A DNA stretch of 64,000 bases, taken from NCBI RefSeq assembly GCF_002778315.1, contig NZ_NESA01000008.1:1-64000 (forward strand), read 5' to 3'. The stretch comes from Limnohabitans sp. JirII-31. GTDB taxonomy: Bacteria; Pseudomonadota; Gammaproteobacteria; Burkholderiales; Burkholderiaceae_C. Positions within the stretch are counted from its first letter, which is position 1. Each line of letters begins with the position of its first letter. Shown here one piece after another: positions 55,072-64,000 of this stretch. A program made the translations under genes and the position numbers. Below the pieces are notes generated by a model that did no database searches, had not been told where the DNA came from, and saw only the letters and a list, made by a program, of their open reading frames with translations.

Positions 55072-56127
55072 CAACAAGTCGCCGTTGGCGCTGGGTGGCG
55101 TCACCCCCAAGTGGCGGTAGGCCGCCAAGGTGGCAATGCGCCCACGGGGCGTGCGCTGCAAATAGCCTTGCTGGATCAGATAGGGCTCGATCACGTCTTC
55201 GATGGTGTCGCGCTCTTCGCCAATGCTGGCGGCGATGTTGTCCAAGCCCACAGGGCCGCCATCAAAGCGGTGGATCACCGCCTCTAGCAGTTTGCGGTCC
55301 ATCAAGTCAAAGCCTTGCGGGTCCACGTCCAGCATGGCCAAGGCCTTGTGCGCCATCTCTTGTGTGATGCGCCCCGAGCCTTTGACTTCAGCGTAGTCAC
55401 GCACCCGGCGTAACAAGCGGTTGGCAATGCGTGGTGTGCCGCGTGAACGACGCGCAATTTCAAAGCCACCTTCCACATCGGTGGGCGTGTTGAGCAAGCC
55501 GGCACTGCGCATGACGATGCGTTGCAACTCATCGGCGGTGTAGAACTCTAGGCGCGACACAATGCCAAAGCGATCGCGCAGCGGGTTGGTCAACATGCCC
55601 GCGCGGGTGGTGGCGCCCACCAGGGTGAAAGGCTGCAAGTCGAGCTTGATGCTGCGCGCAGCAGGGCCTTCGCCAATCATGATGTCGATTTGGTAGTCCT
55701 CCAGCGCGGGGTACAAAATTTCTTCAACCACCGGCGAGAGGCGATGGATTTCGTCGATGAAGAGCACATCGTTTTTTTCCAAACCCGTCAGCAATGCGGC
55801 CAGGTCTTTGGGCTTTTCCAGCACCGGGCCACTGGTTTGACGCAGGTTCACGCCCAGCTCTTGGGCAATGATGTGGCTCAGGGTGGTTTTGCCCAGGCCC
55901 GGCGGCCCAAACAGCAGCACGTGGTCAAGTGCCTCGCCGCGCTTTTTGGCCGCACCGATGAAGATTTCAAGTTGCTCACGTACCTTGACCTGGCCCACGT
56001 ACTCTTGCAAGAGCTTGGGGCGCAACGCACGTTCAATGGCTTCTTCGTGAGGCGACACGGGGGCAGCAGACACCACGCGTGGGGTGGGCACAAAGCCCTC
56101 GCCAAAACTGTCCGTTTGAATGCTCAT
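55060..56127 (-). CDS. ruvB: Holliday junction helicase motor RuvB
   Basis: RuvB (355 aa) drives branch migration of Holliday junctions with RuvA. Walker A is [14 protein letters not shown], Walker [12 protein letters not shown], sensor 1 [11 protein letters not shown], arginine finger region [10 protein letters not shown], and the C-terminal winged helix has [18 protein letters not shown]. It follows ruvA by 12 bp. ruvC is not adjacent within the window. Confidence 0.97.
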   Translation of the reverse strand: MSIQTDSFGEGFVPTPRVVSAAPVSPHEEAIERALRPKLLQEYVGQVKVREQLEIFIGAAKKRGEALDHVLLFGPPGLGKTTLSHIIAQELGVNLRQTSGPVLEKPKDLAALLTGLEKNDVLFIDEIHRLSPVVEEILYPALEDYQIDIMIGEGPAARSIKLDLQPFTLVGATTRAGMLTNPLRDRFGIVSRLEFYTADELQRIVMRSAGLLNTPTDVEGGFEIARRSRGTPRIANRLLRRVRDYAEVKGSGRITQEMAHKALAMLDVDPQGFDLMDRKLLEAVIHRFDGGPVGLDNIAASIGEERDTIEDVIEPYLIQQGYLQRTPRGRIATLAAYRHLGVTPPSANGDLLSDA

Positions 56128-56139
56128 GGATGCGCTGCC

Positions 56140-56712
56140 TTACTTGGCCAAAGCCTTCAAGGCCAGCTTGATGCCCTCGCTCACACCCACATCCGCAGGC
56201 AGGGCCTTGAGTGACAGGGCTGCTTCTTTGTCGCTGTACCCCAGGGCCAGCAAGGCCTGCAAGATGTCGCTGTGGTGGTCGGCGTGACCGGCAGTGCTGG
56301 GGCCGAGATCGGCGCCGAGTTTGCCTTTGAGTTCAAGCAACAAACGTTCTGCGGTTTTCTTGCCAATGCCAGGCACCTTGGTCAGACGACCCGCTTCTTG
56401 CTCAGCCACGGCACGGGCCAATTCATCAGCACTCATGCCACTGAGCACGCCCAGTGCGGTGCGCGGGCCCACGCCAGAAATTTTGATCAGCAAGCGAAAG
56501 GTGGCGCGCTCGCTGGCGGTACCAAAGCCATACAAGATTTGTGCGTCTTCACGCACTACAAAATGTGTCAGCAAGGTCACGCGCTCACCCGTGGCGGGCA
56601 GGTTGTAGAAGGTGCTCATGGGCACGTCCACTTCATAGCCCACGCCATTGCAGTCCACCAACACTTGGGGAGGATTTTTCTCGCTGAGGATGCCGCTTAA
56701 TCTGCCAATCAC
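56140..56712 (-). CDS. ruvA: Holliday junction DNA-binding protein RuvA
   Basis: RuvA (190 aa) forms the tetramer that holds the four-way junction and loads RuvB. Domain I starts [20 protein letters not shown], domain II has the helix-hairpin-helix pair ([31 protein letters not shown]), and the C-terminal RuvB-binding domain includes [19 protein letters not shown]. Divergent from phoH by 41 bp. Confidence 0.97.
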   Translation of the reverse strand: MIGRLSGILSEKNPPQVLVDCNGVGYEVDVPMSTFYNLPATGERVTLLTHFVVREDAQILYGFGTASERATFRLLIKISGVGPRTALGVLSGMSADELARAVAEQEAGRLTKVPGIGKKTAERLLLELKGKLGADLGPSTAGHADHHSDILQALLALGYSDKEAALSLKALPADVGVSEGIKLALKALAK

Positions 56713-56753
56713 ATCTTGCCTATCATTGGGTAACCTTTTGCGAGATTATCGAC

Positions 56754-57719
56754 TTGATTCTGCGACACACCTTCTCCCCACTGAACAACACGCGCCTGTC
56801 ACATCTGTGTGGGCCACTCGACGAGCATTTGCGCACCATTGAGATGGCGCTGAACGTCAAGATCGCGCACCGCCATGAACAGTTCAAGGTCGACGGCCAC
56901 AAAGCCAAAGCCACGCGTGCACTGGAGGTTCTGCAAGCGCTGTACGAACGCGCCGCACGCACGATTCCTGCCGAACAGGTGCAACTGATGTTGGCCGGCG
57001 ATACAGGCGTGAGCGAAGCCGAAGACGGCAGCATGAGCTTGCACACGCGCCGCACCGACCTGCGCGCGCGCACGCCCAACCAAAGTGTGTACCTAGAGAA
57101 CATTGCCAACCACGACATCACGTTTGGCATTGGCCCAGCAGGCACGGGCAAAACCTATTTGGCCGTGGCCTGTGCCGTGGACGCGCTCGAGCGCAGCGCG
57201 GTACAACGCATTGTGTTGACCCGCCCAGCAGTAAAAGCGGGCGAAAAACTAGGCTTCTTGCCCGGCGATTTGGGCCAAAAGGTCGACCCGTATTTGCGCC
57301 CGCTGTACGACGCGCTGTATGACCTGATGGGCTTTGACCGGGTGCAAAAAGCGTTTGAGCGCAATGCGATTGAAATTGCACCACTGGCGTTCATGCGCGG
57401 GCGTACCTTGAACAACGCCTTCGTCATCTTGGATGAAGCACAAAACACCACGCCCGAGCAAATGAAAATGTTTTTGACCCGCATTGGCTTTGGCGCCAAA
57501 GCGGTGGTCACAGGCGACGTGAGCCAAATCGATTTGCCCAAAGGCCAGTTGAGCGGCTTGATCGATGCCGAACGTGTACTGCGCCGTGTCAAGGGGATTG
57601 CGATTTGCCATTTCACCAGCGCCGATGTGGTGCGCCATCCCTTGGTGGCGCGCATCGTGGATGCGTACGACGCCAAGCGCAGCAGCGACACACCGGCCGT
57701 GTCACGCAAACGCACGTAA
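56754..57719 (+). CDS. PhoH-like ATPase (YbeZ)
   Basis: The protein (321 aa) has an N-terminal KH-like part (LCGPLDEHLRTIEMALNVKI) and the PhoH ATPase: Walker A GPAGTGKTYLAV, LTRPAVKAGEKLGFLPGDL, and Walker B AFVILDEAQNTTPEQMKMFL. PhoH/YbeZ works with YbeY in rRNA and ribosome quality control. No ATG precedes the conserved LRHTFSPLNNTRL, so TTG 56754 is used. ybeY follows after 18 bp. Confidence 0.92.
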   Translation: MILRHTFSPLNNTRLSHLCGPLDEHLRTIEMALNVKIAHRHEQFKVDGHKAKATRALEVLQALYERAARTIPAEQVQLMLAGDTGVSEAEDGSMSLHTRRTDLRARTPNQSVYLENIANHDITFGIGPAGTGKTYLAVACAVDALERSAVQRIVLTRPAVKAGEKLGFLPGDLGQKVDPYLRPLYDALYDLMGFDRVQKAFERNAIEIAPLAFMRGRTLNNAFVILDEAQNTTPEQMKMFLTRIGFGAKAVVTGDVSQIDLPKGQLSGLIDAERVLRRVKGIAICHFTSADVVRHPLVARIVDAYDAKRSSDTPAVSRKRT

Positions 57720-57737
57720 ACCGAACCCTGTCACGCC

Positions 57738-58190
57738 ATGCCCCTTCAAAAGCTCCAACTCTCTTTGCAATTTGGTGACGTGCCGCACGCCGCGCGTCAC
57801 CGCGCTGCGCTGCCGCGCCACAAAGTGGCCCGCTGGATTCGCCATGCGCTGGCACTGGATGCCGAAATCACCGTGCGCATCGTGGGTGAAGACGAAGGAC
57901 GCGCGCTCAACCTGAGCTACCGCAAAAAAGACTACGCCACCAACGTGCTGACCTTTGAGTACACACAAGAGCCCGTGGTGGTGGCCGACTTGGTGCTGTG
58001 CGCGCCGGTGGTGGCACGTGAAGCCAAAGAACAAGGCAAAACTTTGCAAGCGCACTATGCCCACTTGCTGGTACATGGCACCTTGCATGCCCAAGGCTGG
58101 GACCATGAAACCAGCACCCAAGATGCCCAAGAGATGGAGGCCTACGAGATCGACATCTTGGCGGAGCTGGGACTGCCCAACCCTTACTGA
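57738..58190 (+). CDS. ybeY: Endoribonuclease YbeY
   Basis: YbeY (150 aa) is a zinc endonuclease for 16S rRNA 3'-end maturation and 70S quality control. The metal motif H-x3-H-x5-H is in [34 protein letters not shown] is the conserved core. It follows phoH/ybeZ, its usual partner. A perfect hairpin separates it from convergent dbpA. Confidence 0.96.
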   Translation: MPLQKLQLSLQFGDVPHAARHRAALPRHKVARWIRHALALDAEITVRIVGEDEGRALNLSYRKKDYATNVLTFEYTQEPVVVADLVLCAPVVAREAKEQGKTLQAHYAHLLVHGTLHAQGWDHETSTQDAQEMEAYEIDILAELGLPNPY

Positions 58191-58198
58191 AAACCACT

Positions 58199-58220
58199 CA
58201 CCTGCCGGGCCTGGCAGGTG
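58199..58220. terminator. Bidirectional hairpin between ybeY and dbpA
   Basis: CACCTGCC and GGCAGGTG form a perfect 8-bp stem around GGGCCT in the 37-bp gap between two convergent genes. No U-tract follows on either strand, so its strength as a terminator is uncertain. Confidence 0.5.
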
Positions 58221-58227
58221 CAGCCCA

Positions 58228-59631
58228 TCAACGACCTGCGGTGTCTTCGAGCAAACGCACTTTCACGGTTTTGCCTTTGACGCGCCCTGCGCTCAAGCGT
58301 TGGACCGCCTCACGCGCGATGTCACGTGAGACCGCCACATAGGTGGAGAACTCGTTGACGTTGATCTTGCCCACCTGCTCTTTGGTGAAACCTGCGTCAC
58401 CGGTGAGCGCGCCCAACACGTCACCAGCGCGGATTTTTTCTTTGCGCCCGCCCACAATTTGCAAGGTGGCCATGGGGGGTTGCAATAGGCCGCCTGCGGC
58501 GGGGGTCAAGCTGCTCAAGGGCTGCCACACCGATTCACGGCCTTGCAGTTGTTCGATCTTGCCCACAGAACCCATCTCGTCCATGCTCGCCAAAGTGAGG
58601 GCCAGGCCTTCGGCATCGCCTCGCCCCGTGCGTCCAATGCGGTGGATGTGCACTTCCGGGTCAGGCGTGACATCCACATTGATGACGGCTTCCAACTGGG
58701 CCACATCCAAACCACGTGCCGCCACATCGGTGGCCACCAACACCGAGCAGCTGCGGTTGGCAAACTGCACCAGCACTTGGTCACGCTCGCGTTGTTCCAG
58801 CTCGCCATACAGCGCCAGTGCACTGAACCCCTGAGCCTGTAAAACGGCTACCAAGTCGCGGCATTGCTGCTTGGTGTTGCAAAACGCCAAGCTGGACTCG
58901 GGGCGGAAGTGGTTGAGCAGCAAAGACACGGCGTGCAAGCGCTCATGATCATTCACTTCGTAGCAAATTTGCTTGATTTTTTGCGCGTCATGCTGGGCTT
59001 GCACTTTGACGCTTTGCGGCTCGCGCATGAACTGAGCGGCCAGTTTGTCGATGCCCTCGGGATAGGTGGCCGAGAACAGCAGGGTTTGGCGCTGCGCCGG
59101 GCACTGACGCGCCACCTTGGCAATGTCATCAAAAAAGCCCATGTCGAGCATGCGGTCGGCTTCGTCCAACACCAGCATGCGCACGCCTTGCAAACGCAAG
59201 GAACCACGCTCCAGATGATCCAAGATGCGGCCGGGGGTTCCGACCACCACGTGGGCGCCATGCTCCAGGCTCACCGTCTGACCACGCAGCGCCACGCCAC
59301 CGCACAGGGTGACGACTTTGATGTTGCCCACCGCACGCGCGAGGCGACGAATTTCTTGCGTCACTTGGTCAGCCAATTCACGCGTAGGGCACAGCACCAA
59401 GGCTTGGGCGTCGAATTGCGCGGGATCGAGTTTCTCCACCAAGGGCAGGCCAAAGGCTGCGGTCTTGCCGCTGCCCGTGCTGGCCTGCGCCAGCAGGTCG
59501 CGTCCCGCCAGGGTGAGCGGCAGGCTGGCCGCCTGAATCGGCGTCATGGCCGTGTAACCCAACTGGGTCAAGTTGCTCAGCGTGGCTGCCGACAAAGGCA
59601 GGGTGTCAAAAGTGGAGGTAGGTGCAGTCAT
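58228..59631 (-). CDS. dbpA: ATP-dependent RNA helicase DbpA
   Basis: A DEAD-box helicase (467 aa) for 50S assembly. Motifs in order: Q motif [71 protein letters not shown]. The C-terminal DbpA RNA-binding domain ([20 protein letters not shown] and IARE-type end [11 protein letters not shown]) gives 23S hairpin 92 specificity. It overlaps the upstream dtd gene by 4 bp. Confidence 0.95.
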   Translation of the reverse strand: MTAPTSTFDTLPLSAATLSNLTQLGYTAMTPIQAASLPLTLAGRDLLAQASTGSGKTAAFGLPLVEKLDPAQFDAQALVLCPTRELADQVTQEIRRLARAVGNIKVVTLCGGVALRGQTVSLEHGAHVVVGTPGRILDHLERGSLRLQGVRMLVLDEADRMLDMGFFDDIAKVARQCPAQRQTLLFSATYPEGIDKLAAQFMREPQSVKVQAQHDAQKIKQICYEVNDHERLHAVSLLLNHFRPESSLAFCNTKQQCRDLVAVLQAQGFSALALYGELEQRERDQVLVQFANRSCSVLVATDVAARGLDVAQLEAVINVDVTPDPEVHIHRIGRTGRGDAEGLALTLASMDEMGSVGKIEQLQGRESVWQPLSSLTPAAGGLLQPPMATLQIVGGRKEKIRAGDVLGALTGDAGFTKEQVGKINVNEFSTYVAVSRDIAREAVQRLSAGRVKGKTVKVRLLEDTAGR

Positions 59632-60074
59632 GCACCGATTATCGTGAGCGGGATGGTGACGGGGCCGTCGTTGACCAAATGAACTTTCATGTCCGCACCA
59701 AACACACCCGTTTGCACCAGCGCATGGCGCTCGCGTGCTTGCACCACAAAGTGCTCGTACAAGCGGCGCCCTTCATCGGCAGGGGCCGCGCTGGTAAAGC
59801 TGGGTCGGGTGCCACTGCGGGTATCCGCTGCCAGTGTGAATTGGCTCACCACCAACAGCCCACCCGCCACGTCTTGCACGCTGTGGTTCATCTTGCCGAC
59901 TTCGTCGTAGAACACGCGCAGCTTCAAAATTTTGTCGAGCATTTTTTGCCCCACGGCCTCGGTGTCGCCACGCTCGGCGCACAAGAGCACCAACAAGCCT
60001 TGGGCAATTTCACCCACGGTCTCACCGTCGACCATCACACGGGCTTCACTGACCCGCTGCAAAACGGCTTTCAC
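59628..60074 (-). CDS. dtd: D-aminoacyl-tRNA deacylase Dtd
   Basis: Dtd (148 aa) removes D-amino acids and glycine from mischarged tRNA. It begins [20 protein letters not shown] and has the catalytic SQFTLAADT and the Gly-cisPro motif in [11 protein letters not shown]. Four-base overlaps on both sides (CDF gene upstream, dbpA downstream) imply one transcript starting at tyrS. Confidence 0.96.
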   Translation of the reverse strand: MKAVLQRVSEARVMVDGETVGEIAQGLLVLLCAERGDTEAVGQKMLDKILKLRVFYDEVGKMNHSVQDVAGGLLVVSQFTLAADTRSGTRPSFTSAAPADEGRRLYEHFVVQARERHALVQTGVFGADMKVHLVNDGPVTIPLTIIGA

Positions 60075-61027
60075 AAGATGTCTCGACCGTCGTCGATGTG
60101 CGCTTCCACATCGCTGGGCAGGAGTTGGATGGTGGCGCGCAAGCCGGGCACATCACTCATCAGGGCTTGCTCCACCGTGGTACGCAGGGCTGCTGCACGC
60201 CCGAGCGACCATTCAGCCGGCATGTGCATGTGCAAATCGACAAAGCGCCGCTGACCCGCCTTGCGGCTGGTGACATGGTCAAACCGAATGATGTGGTGCT
60301 CGCCACGTTGATGCTCGAAACCTGCCAGGGTGGCTTGAATTTGGGCCATCACCTCGGGCTCGACGGCTTCGTCCATCAAGCCTTGCGAAGCGCGCCACAC
60401 CAAATGAAAGCCTTCTTTCAAAATGTTCAGGGCCACGCCAATCGCCACCACAGCATCCAGCCACAACCAGCCTGTGACACCGACCAAGCCAATGCCAAAG
60501 ACCACGCCCACCGACGTCCAGACATCGGTCACCAAGTGACGGGCATCGGCCTCCAGGGCAATGGATCGGTGTGTTTTGGCGGCACGAAACATCACCCAGG
60601 CCAACAAGCCATTGAGTGCAGAACTGACCACGGACAAAGCCAGGCCAATGCCAACTTGCTCAATCGGTTGCGGATCGAAAATGCGATGGCTGGCCGCCCA
60701 CACAATGCCCAAAGCCGCCACCACGATCAAGATGCCCTCGAAGCCGCTTGAGAAATACTCGGCCTTGTGGTGACCATACGGATGGTCTTCATCAGCCGGG
60801 CGAGCAGCGATGGTGACCATCATGAGCCCGAAGATGGCGCTGGCCAAGTTGACCAGCGACTCCATGGCGTCAGACAGCAAGCCCACCGAATCGGTGAGCC
60901 ACCAAGCGAGGGTTTTCAAGGCGATGGTGACCACGGCCACGGCCACAGAAGTCAACAGCAAGCCTTGGGGAGAGAGCCATTTGGCCACGGTGGCTTTGTT
61001 CATGCGCGACGTCGTTTCTTTCAACAT
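60071..61027 (-). CDS. Cation diffusion facilitator (FieF-like divalent metal exporter)
   Basis: A 318-residue proton-coupled metal exporter. It has six membrane helices, with metal-site Asp/His residues in [14 protein letters not shown] (Asp-x3-Asp-like in helix 2), [13 protein letters not shown] loop and [16 protein letters not shown] (His-x3-Asp, helix 5), followed by a cytoplasmic domain with [15 protein letters not shown]. Zinc or iron are the likely ions. ATG 61027 overlaps the tyrS stop (TGATG); a second ATG at 61003 is possible. Confidence 0.92.
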   Translation of the reverse strand: MLKETTSRMNKATVAKWLSPQGLLLTSVAVAVVTIALKTLAWWLTDSVGLLSDAMESLVNLASAIFGLMMVTIAARPADEDHPYGHHKAEYFSSGFEGILIVVAALGIVWAASHRIFDPQPIEQVGIGLALSVVSSALNGLLAWVMFRAAKTHRSIALEADARHLVTDVWTSVGVVFGIGLVGVTGWLWLDAVVAIGVALNILKEGFHLVWRASQGLMDEAVEPEVMAQIQATLAGFEHQRGEHHIIRFDHVTSRKAGQRRFVDLHMHMPAEWSLGRAAALRTTVEQALMSDVPGLRATIQLLPSDVEAHIDDGRDIL

Positions 61028-62259
61028 CAAGCCAAGGTGACGCGCGCGAACTTGCGCTTGCCCACTTGCACCACGTAGCTGCCAGCATCCAGCTTGAGGC
61101 CTTTGTCACTAATTACCACCGAATCCACGCGCACGCCACCACCATCAATCAAACGGTTGGCCTCACTGGAGGAGGGTGCCAAGCCCGCCGATTTGAGCAA
61201 CGCCCCGATGCCCATAGGCGCACCGAGCAGCGCAACATCCGGAATGTCATCCGGCACGCCACCTTTGCTGCGGTTGATGAAGTCTTGCTCAGCAGCATCT
61301 GCAGCCGGCGCACCGTGAAAACGAGCCGTGATTTCTTTGGCCAAGGCGACTTTGGCGTCTTTCGGGTTACGACCGTTGGCAACTTCTTGCTTGAGCAACT
61401 CAATCTGAGCTTCTGACTGGAAAGACAGCAAGGTGTACCAACGCCACATCAAGGTGTCTGAGATCGACAGTACCTTGGCAAACATGGTGTTGGGTTCTTC
61501 ACTGATGCCGATGTAGTTGTTCTTGGACTTGGACATCTTTTCCACACCGTCCAAACCTTCGAGCAATGGCATGGTCAAGATGCACTGCGCTTCTTGACCG
61601 TATTCGACTTGGAGATGACGCCCCATGAGCAAGTTGAATTTTTGGTCGGTACCCCCCAACTCCAAGTCCGACTTCAAGGCCACCGAGTCGTAGCCCTGCA
61701 TGAGTGGGTACAAGAACTCGTGCACGCTGATGGGCGTGCCGGCCTTGAACCGGTCGTGAAAATCGTTACGCTCCATCATGCGCGCCACGGTGTACTTGGC
61801 GGCCAGTTGAATCATGCCCATCGAGCCCAGCGGCAGACACCACTCGCTGTTGTAGCGGATCTCGGTTTTTTCGGGATCGAGCACCAAGGAAGCTTGCTTG
61901 TAATAGGTCTCGGCGTTGGACTTGATTTGTTCTGGCGTCAAAGGGGGGCGGGTGTTGTTGCGCCCGGATGGGTCACCGATCAGGCTGGTGAAGTCACCAA
62001 TCAGAAAGATGACTTGGTGCCCCAGGTTTTGCAACTGACGCATTTTGTTGAGCACCACGGTGTGCCCAATGTGGATGTCTGGTGCGGTCGGATCCAGGCC
62101 CAGCTTGATGCGCAAAGGTTGCCCCGTCGCCTCAGATCGGGCCAGTTTTTTGACCCACTCATCCTCTGGAATCAGCTCTTCGCAGCCGCGCTTAGAAACA
62201 GCCAACGCTTCGCGCACGCGATCGGTGATGGGGTGAATAGGTAAAGATGCTTGATTCAT
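61027..62259 (-). CDS. tyrS: Tyrosyl-tRNA synthetase TyrS
   Basis: TyrS (410 aa) charges tRNA-Tyr. The class I signature is DIHIGHTVVLNKM and the second KMSKSKNNYIG; the anticodon-binding S4-like domain is at the C-terminus (EANRLIDGGGVRVDSVVI). It is of the TyrZ-like length class common in beta- and gammaproteobacteria. It is divergent from the M23 peptidase gene and leads a tyrS-CDF-dtd-dbpA transcript. Confidence 0.96.
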   Translation of the reverse strand: MNQASLPIHPITDRVREALAVSKRGCEELIPEDEWVKKLARSEATGQPLRIKLGLDPTAPDIHIGHTVVLNKMRQLQNLGHQVIFLIGDFTSLIGDPSGRNNTRPPLTPEQIKSNAETYYKQASLVLDPEKTEIRYNSEWCLPLGSMGMIQLAAKYTVARMMERNDFHDRFKAGTPISVHEFLYPLMQGYDSVALKSDLELGGTDQKFNLLMGRHLQVEYGQEAQCILTMPLLEGLDGVEKMSKSKNNYIGISEEPNTMFAKVLSISDTLMWRWYTLLSFQSEAQIELLKQEVANGRNPKDAKVALAKEITARFHGAPAADAAEQDFINRSKGGVPDDIPDVALLGAPMGIGALLKSAGLAPSSSEANRLIDGGGVRVDSVVISDKGLKLDAGSYVVQVGKRKFARVTLA

Positions 62260-62303
62260 AAGGATTTTTCGGTGGCTCGGCTATACTCCACCTTTTGTGT
62301 GAT

Positions 62304-62323
62304 GGGCCAATTTTAGTTGGCCC
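62304..62323. promoter_or_regulatory. Inverted repeat between tyrS and the M23 peptidase gene
   Basis: GGGCCAA and TTGGCCC are perfect 7-bp arms around TTTTAG, in the shared promoter region of two divergent genes. It may be an operator or form a hairpin in the peptidase leader. No regulator is known. Confidence 0.35.
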
Positions 62324-62382
62324 CAGCACGCTGGGATGTGAGGGAGCCAAGCCCTGCCCACACCTTCTGCCGGAGAGCCCCC

Positions 62383-63717
62383 TTGCAGCAACACCTCGAC
62401 GCGTTGGCCTTGCGCCTACAAACCCTGTGGACCACCCACCCCCGCCGCATCATGGCTGGCGTAGCCGTGGGCTTGTCGGTGATGGGTGGCGGCGCGTTCG
62501 CCGTGGCCAATTTGGGCCCAGACGCCAGCCAATTGCCATTGCGTGAAGTGGTGGAGAACGTGAGCGCAGCCCTTCCCATCTCCAGCACCAACAGCGCCCC
62601 CATGGTGTTGTTTCGCTCCGATGTCACCCGCTCCAACGACACCGCCGACAGCCTGCTGAGTCGTTTGGGTGTGAGCGACGAAGAAGCCGCCAGCTTTTTA
62701 CGCAACGCCCCATTGGCGCGCCAGCAACTGCTGGGACGTGCCGGGCGCTGGGTCAGTGTCGAAGGCGATGAAGCACGCCGCTTAACACGCTTGACCGCGC
62801 GCTGGAGCACGGACAAATCAGACCAATTCACCCGTTGGGTGGTGGAGCGCAAGGCCGACGGCCTGACGCAGCGGCTGGAAAATGCCCCCTTGAGCGTGAG
62901 CACGCGCATGGCCAGTGGCGTGATCCAAAGCTCGCTGTTTGCCGCCACCGACGACGCCAATATTCCCGACAGCGTGGCCAACCAATTGGCCAATATTTTC
63001 TCGGGTGACATCGACTTTCATCGCTCACTGCGCAAAGGAGATCGCTTTTCGGTCGTCTATGAGTCGCTCGAAGCCGATGGTGAAACCATGCGCGCAGGCC
63101 GTGTGTTGTCAGCCGAGTTTGTCAACAATGGCAAAACACACCAAGCCATTTGGTTCAAAGAACCCCAGACTGCGGAGGGCGGCTACTTCTCCCCCGAAGG
63201 TGTGAGCCTGCGCCGCGCCTACTTGGCTTCGCCGTTGACGTTTTCACGCGTGACCAGTGGCTTCAAGATGCGCTTTCACCCCATCTTGCAAACCTGGCGC
63301 GCCCATTTGGGCGTGGACTATGCAGCAGCCACCGGAACCGACGTACACAGCGTCGGCCAGGGCATTGTTGACTTTGCAGGCACACAAGGCGGCTTTGGTA
63401 ACGTGGTGTTTGTCAAACATGCCAATGGCCACACCACGGTGTATGCCCACTTGAGCCGCATCATGGTCAAACGCGGCCAAAGCGTCGCCCAAGGGCAAAC
63501 ACTGGGCGAAGTGGGTGCCACCGGATGGGCCACAGGTCCTCACTTGCACTTTGAATTTCGCGTCAACGGTCAGCACCAAGACCCCATCACGATGGCACGC
63601 CAAAGTGTGGCCACAGAAATTTCTGCCGCTGCACGTGACGCCTTCAAACGCCAAGTGACCAACGCCAAGCTCGAATTGACCGCCGCCGCCAGCGTGCAAC
63701 AAAGCCGCGCTGAATAA
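62383..63717 (+). CDS. M23-family peptidoglycan endopeptidase (MepM-like)
   Basis: A 444-residue envelope protein: N-terminal membrane anchor (IMAGVAVGLSVMGGGAFAVA), an OapA/LysM-like region (residues 50-170), CsdA-like domain and a C-terminal M23 zinc peptidase. Zinc ligands are in RAHLGVDYAA (H-x3-D) and GPHLHFEF (HxH), with the middle His in TVYAHLSRIM. It cleaves cross-links for cell growth. TTG 62383 has GGAG 7-8 bases upstream; no ATG fits. anmK starts 1 base after the stop codon. Confidence 0.9.
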   Translation: MQQHLDALALRLQTLWTTHPRRIMAGVAVGLSVMGGGAFAVANLGPDASQLPLREVVENVSAALPISSTNSAPMVLFRSDVTRSNDTADSLLSRLGVSDEEAASFLRNAPLARQQLLGRAGRWVSVEGDEARRLTRLTARWSTDKSDQFTRWVVERKADGLTQRLENAPLSVSTRMASGVIQSSLFAATDDANIPDSVANQLANIFSGDIDFHRSLRKGDRFSVVYESLEADGETMRAGRVLSAEFVNNGKTHQAIWFKEPQTAEGGYFSPEGVSLRRAYLASPLTFSRVTSGFKMRFHPILQTWRAHLGVDYAAATGTDVHSVGQGIVDFAGTQGGFGNVVFVKHANGHTTVYAHLSRIMVKRGQSVAQGQTLGEVGATGWATGPHLHFEFRVNGQHQDPITMARQSVATEISAAARDAFKRQVTNAKLELTAAASVQQSRAE

Positions 63718-64000
63718 ATGCCATCGCTCTACATCGGCTTGATGTCGGGCACTTCGCTAGATGGCGTCGACGGCGTTCTGGTGAACTTTGAGACGCAGCG
63801 CCCCGAGGTTCTGAGTCACCAAACCCTGCCATTTGATGCGTCGCTCAAACACAGCTTGTTGGCCCTCAACACACCCGCCGACAACGAACTGCACCACGCG
63901 GCGTTGGCCGCCAATCAGTTGGTACGCGTGTATGCCCAAACCGTACACGCCTTGCTGCAAGCCAGCGGACACTCGGCCCATGACATACAAGCCATTGGCG
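63718..64000 (+). CDS. anmK: Anhydro-N-acetylmuramic acid kinase AnmK (truncated by window edge)
   Basis: The first 94 codons give MPSLYIGLMSGTSLDGVDGV, the phosphate-binding opening of AnmK, which phosphorylates anhydroMurNAc during peptidoglycan recycling. It follows the M23 peptidase gene directly (TAA ATG), a sensible partner in cell-wall turnover. The rest lies outside the window. Confidence 0.93.
   Translation, partial: MPSLYIGLMSGTSLDGVDGVLVNFETQRPEVLSHQTLPFDASLKHSLLALNTPADNELHHAALAANQLVRVYAQTVHALLQASGHSAHDIQAIG

Overview
The window is chromosomal DNA of a Gram-negative betaproteobacterium, most likely a member of the Comamonadaceae (Limnohabitans/Rhodoferax-like). Evidence: an mla-ABC-bolA-murA-his block; compact housekeeping genes with many 4-bp start/stop overlaps; short-form HisG (needs HisZ); pilMNOPQ-aroK-aroB-dgt order; metK divergent from two lipid A acyltransferases; and a TetR/acyl-CoA dehydrogenase cluster. 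The assignment is from gene content and protein style, not from a search. I saw no rRNA, tRNA or CRISPR.

Layout. 1-1366: remnant of a chromosomal integron. It has a truncated intI (+), an attI-like site ending in CAAAGTTAGGC, a first cassette (GIY-YIG nuclease), a compact attC-like site, and a second cassette (HEPN-like protein) cut by the end of an IS3-family element. 1373-15448: a codirectional (-) block of about 18 genes transcribed mlaF-E-D-A-C-B, ABC ATPase/permease, bolA, murA, hisG-D-C-B-H-A, hexose-6-P mutarotase, hisF. It ends abruptly at the integron, without hisI/hisE. 15527-22655: gltB and gltD separated by an AT-rich nuclease-like gene. 22721-26334: accessory stretch with a RAYT transposase and its palindromes, a methyltransferase, a DUF4143 ATPase and a VapBC-type pair; then about 300 bp of orphan DNA.

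26639-34881: DUF1415, MFS transporter, dGTPase-like gene, aroB, aroK, and a compressed type IV pilus/DNA-uptake module in which PilM+PilN and PilO+PilP are fused and PilQ is short. 34999-39351: PBP1A, CyaY, LptM-like lipoprotein, LysA. 39396-39910: ParE/RelE-type toxin-antitoxin pair. 40025-46134: MsrPQ, cytochrome c4, EngB, alpha/beta hydrolase, two lipid A acyltransferases, and a structured metK leader. 46135-49636: metK, its terminator, two hairpin repeats sharing a nearly identical 24-nt loop with unrelated stems, a heptamer tandem repeat, and an Atm1-type ABC exporter.

49675-64000: thioesterases, an acyl-CoA degradation cluster with its TetR regulator, a histidine phosphatase, ruvAB, phoH-ybeY, dbpA, dtd, a CDF metal exporter, tyrS, an M23 peptidase and the start of anmK.

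Best candidates for something undescribed: the constant-loop/variable-stem hairpin family (47442-47519 and 47722-47802), the structured metK leader (46021-46134), the doubly fused pilus/competence module (31251-34881), the integron remnant beside hisF, and the nuclease-like gene inside gltBD.
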